A stretch of DNA of 64,000 bases from assembly GCA_903840165.1 (NCBI GenBank), contig CAIMEY010000078.1, forward strand, positions 1 to 64,000, in the 5' to 3' direction. Position numbers and translations under genes: made by a program. Of this stretch, positions 63,301-64,000 are shown piece by piece. The DNA comes from an uncultured Myxococcales bacterium (lineage in GTDB: Bacteria > Myxococcota_A > UBA9042). Numbering within the stretch: position 1 is the stretch's first letter; each line of letters begins with the position of its first letter. Below the pieces are notes generated by a model, which was not told the origin of the DNA, searched no databases, and saw nothing but the letters and a program-made list of their open reading frames with translations.

Positions 63301-63632
63301 GCCTGCGCATGCCGCTGCACAATCATTTGCTTAGTGACGATGGCCACGGCGGCATTTCGGGCGCCATTTTTCCGCTGGTGATTCCCGAAGGAAAACATGA
63401 TATTGACGACCCCGGCCAGCACACGGACCGTCAGATGGCCCTGTGCAAGGCCGCGGGCAAGAGCGATACTGAGTGTAGTCCTCAAAATCACACCTATTTT
63501 GACCATGGTGCCTTGCTGCGGCACGCCATCGCTGCCTACATGGCCTCAGCGGGCAAGGCGTTCCCTCTGCAACCGTGCCAATCAACAGAGAATTGTCCAG
63601 ACTGGCCTGCAGCGCCCGCCAAACGGCCTTAG
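60351..63632 (+). CDS. Very large alpha/beta-hydrolase-like lipoprotein
   Basis: 1093 residues, GGAGG before the ATG. The lipobox is GILGC (C27). Residues 60-330 are beta-rich with an Asp-rich loop (EDLNHNGQLDAGEDTDLDGVLD, EF-hand-like). From about residue 470 an alpha/beta hydrolase core appears: LAIIGHGYMGSRLD, the nucleophile elbow GSSLGG with Ser636, and the calcium-like loop DVNEDGKANDLAGDFDGDGF just before it. Late Asp and His candidates (TIGDMAVP, KHDIDDPGQH) could complete the triad. The enzyme is likely a surface esterase or peptidase; substrate unknown. Confidence 0.65.
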   Translation: MMYANTQHKHALFLYFLGLLALGILGCQAAPAGLGPAQPSATTVKLDFEHRPLPEIPLPSDLAVRYDATAATGRRLNASMIAPTSFEKKTRSLIDGLDGWGVFMPITVPFSGLIAIQDVVNHQQHDNYAFGDDVIYLIDITRGSPGYGQPVAVDLGSGNYPHVLKDRNLFGQSANDARGDTLAALFEDVEEDLNHNGQLDAGEDTDLDGVLDHPNYLPDHTPTATDWPGRADALMTWYERETNTMILRPLRPLREQTTYAVVVTRRLHDANGQAVGSPYPTINHTAQTTELQPLADILASKPAALGGLTLADVAFCWSFTTGSMKGDLRAARDGLYGLGPQAQLATDFPSTINHLEPVHKGGTDGFHAYVISSEKFQVVFGQLASQLLGMDLNSEQGKRLLNAQKYIDYHVLGSFDSPRLFPRKDAQGNYLSYNDMVWPPDLSRMAATAYHEQVSFWLTVPRKEVSARKDNKPANLAIIGHGYMGSRLDAAMFGGSFAMHGLATLAIDNVSHGIPLGPKNIAQLHDYDGIIEALELPGLITALTATRAWDQDLDGDPDPGADFWTAYTFHTRDVLRQTALDYMQAVRIVRGFDNTALWATDVNEDGKANDLAGDFDGDGFIDIGGKDTAIGMTGSSLGGIMAAIMAGTEPQIAALVPMCSGGGLADVGIRSQQGGVREAVMLRVMGPLYAGEPEGDHLAINAVAPRLNQTEVLKIAEVPMPKPGDSVLAENLDNGEYDCAIVMPSGRFRVGLASDVNLFTQAPQRHRLQFFAGNAFVPGVRDPVKAKACQLKQGAKPTYVLDKFGVEVNYHYQSLPLTFHKGEPLAPIAEGLGLHRARPELRRFLTIAQLVLDPSDPAVIASWWQDGSMQFGNGEVVKPHAIVLSTIGDMAVPLATGAAIARSAGFIDWTTPRPEWGNRTANQVLIDAHVLEGVNVIGRFVAPDGSLVLADPEDFSQSAALSSGSDWLTSPPYPVGQDGYQVPRLRMPLHNHLLSDDGHGGISGAIFPLVIPEGKHDIDDPGQHTDRQMALCKAAGKSDTECSPQNHTYFDHGALLRHAIAAYMASAGKAFPLQPCQSTENCPDWPAAPAKRP

Positions 63633-63722
63633 CGGTCGCCATCCGCCCAAGACCTCTGGCAAATCGCTTCGAATCTGGCAAGCTGAGCAAGGTTTGACCA
63701 CAGGGCAAGATGGGGAGCTTCA

Positions 63723-64000
63723 ATGCGGACAATGACTGGCCTTGTCTCTAGTATTCTATGCAGTTGCGCACTTATCTTCGGCGGCTGCGCGGGCGAAACC
63801 CCCGTCTCCGGTGCCGGTACGACCGGTGAAGACAGCAGCGGCTTTGACCTGGGATCACTCAGTGAACTCCCTGGAAATCACGATGATTCGATCGCTAGCG
63901 ACGTGATCTTGGTGGACTCTGGCACCAGCGACGTCAGCGGCCCAGCGGACGTGATCAGCACCGATGCCGGTCCGAGCGACGCGGGCTGTTCCGAGGCGGG
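63723..64000 (+). CDS. Lipoprotein, 3'-truncated by the window end
   Basis: The ATG follows GGGGAG. The frame is open to the last base (92 codons). The signal peptide ends at FGGC, with an Asp/Ser/Gly-rich linker after it, as in the other lipoproteins of the window. The functional domain lies beyond the end. Confidence 0.75.
   Translation, partial: MRTMTGLVSSILCSCALIFGGCAGETPVSGAGTTGEDSSGFDLGSLSELPGNHDDSIASDVILVDSGTSDVSGPADVISTDAGPSDAGCSEA

Overview
The window (about 60% GC by eye) looks like a chromosomal segment of an uncultured Myxococcota / Deltaproteobacteria-type Gram-negative. The grounds are indirect: many predicted lipoproteins whose lipobox is followed by Asp/Ala-rich low-complexity linkers, a MYXO-CTERM-like C-terminal sorting signal, two Cys-rich repeat lipoproteins, a membrane-anchored TPR Ser/Thr kinase, and ordinary proteobacterial housekeeping genes. 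I saw no rRNA, tRNA, CRISPR array, phage or intact insertion sequence. The order or family cannot be fixed from this sequence.

Layout. 0-9 kb: the end of a cyclic-nucleotide-binding-type protein, an Asp-box propeller protein fused through a MYXO-CTERM-like segment to a Cys-rich lipoprotein module, two tandem YncE-like propeller lipoproteins, and a penicillin-acylase-family lipoprotein. 9-19 kb: one-carbon and RNA metabolism (trmH, folD, gcvT, gcvH, a DEAD-type helicase, metH). 19-31 kb: a small esterase, an FG-GAP/UnbV lipoprotein translationally coupled to a second lipoprotein, glmS, several uncharacterised cytoplasmic proteins, a gene-poor 770 bp gap, then an SH3 protein coupled to an M48 metalloprotease lipoprotein. 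30-38.5 kb: a GMC oxidoreductase separated from a small helical ORF by a 22-bp tandem repeat, a Cys-rich lipoprotein, an alpha/beta hydrolase, an MscS channel with a cyclic-nucleotide domain, and an RsmG-SpoU fusion methyltransferase. 38.8-46 kb: fdx-cyaY (Fe-S assembly), a phospholipase C-like and HEAT-like pair, a CHAP-domain protein and a TPR membrane protein. 46-50 kb: a redox cluster with a DUF971 protein, a thioredoxin-like lipoprotein and a beta-barrel/thioredoxin fusion. 50-64 kb: a zinc-ribbon protein, a polytopic membrane protein, a TPR-kinase, citrate synthase with a strong terminator, another Cys-rich lipoprotein, an outer-membrane barrel, a giant hydrolase-like lipoprotein and a truncated lipoprotein.

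The most notable observation is at 48098-49561 (minus). A signal peptide and its mature beta-barrel/thioredoxin protein lie in the same frame but are separated by one TGA. The TGA sits in a C-x-x-(TGA) motif and is followed 17 nt later by a perfect 5-bp hairpin with a GGU apical loop, the geometry of a bacterial SECIS element. This is a candidate undescribed selenoprotein family. A nonsense mutation or base-call error is the main alternative. Other points of interest are the RsmG-SpoU fusion, the internal MYXO-CTERM read-through, the stop-containing tandem repeat beside the GMC oxidoreductase, and a possible leaderless mRNA at 39652.

Functionally, folD, gcvT, gcvH and metH belong to folate one-carbon flow, fdx and cyaY to Fe-S assembly, and most of the remaining genes to the cell envelope (propellers, Cys-rich lipoproteins, hydrolases, barrels). 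Start codons were chosen from Shine-Dalgarno spacing and signal-peptide placement. All function calls rest on motif recognition by eye, not on searches.
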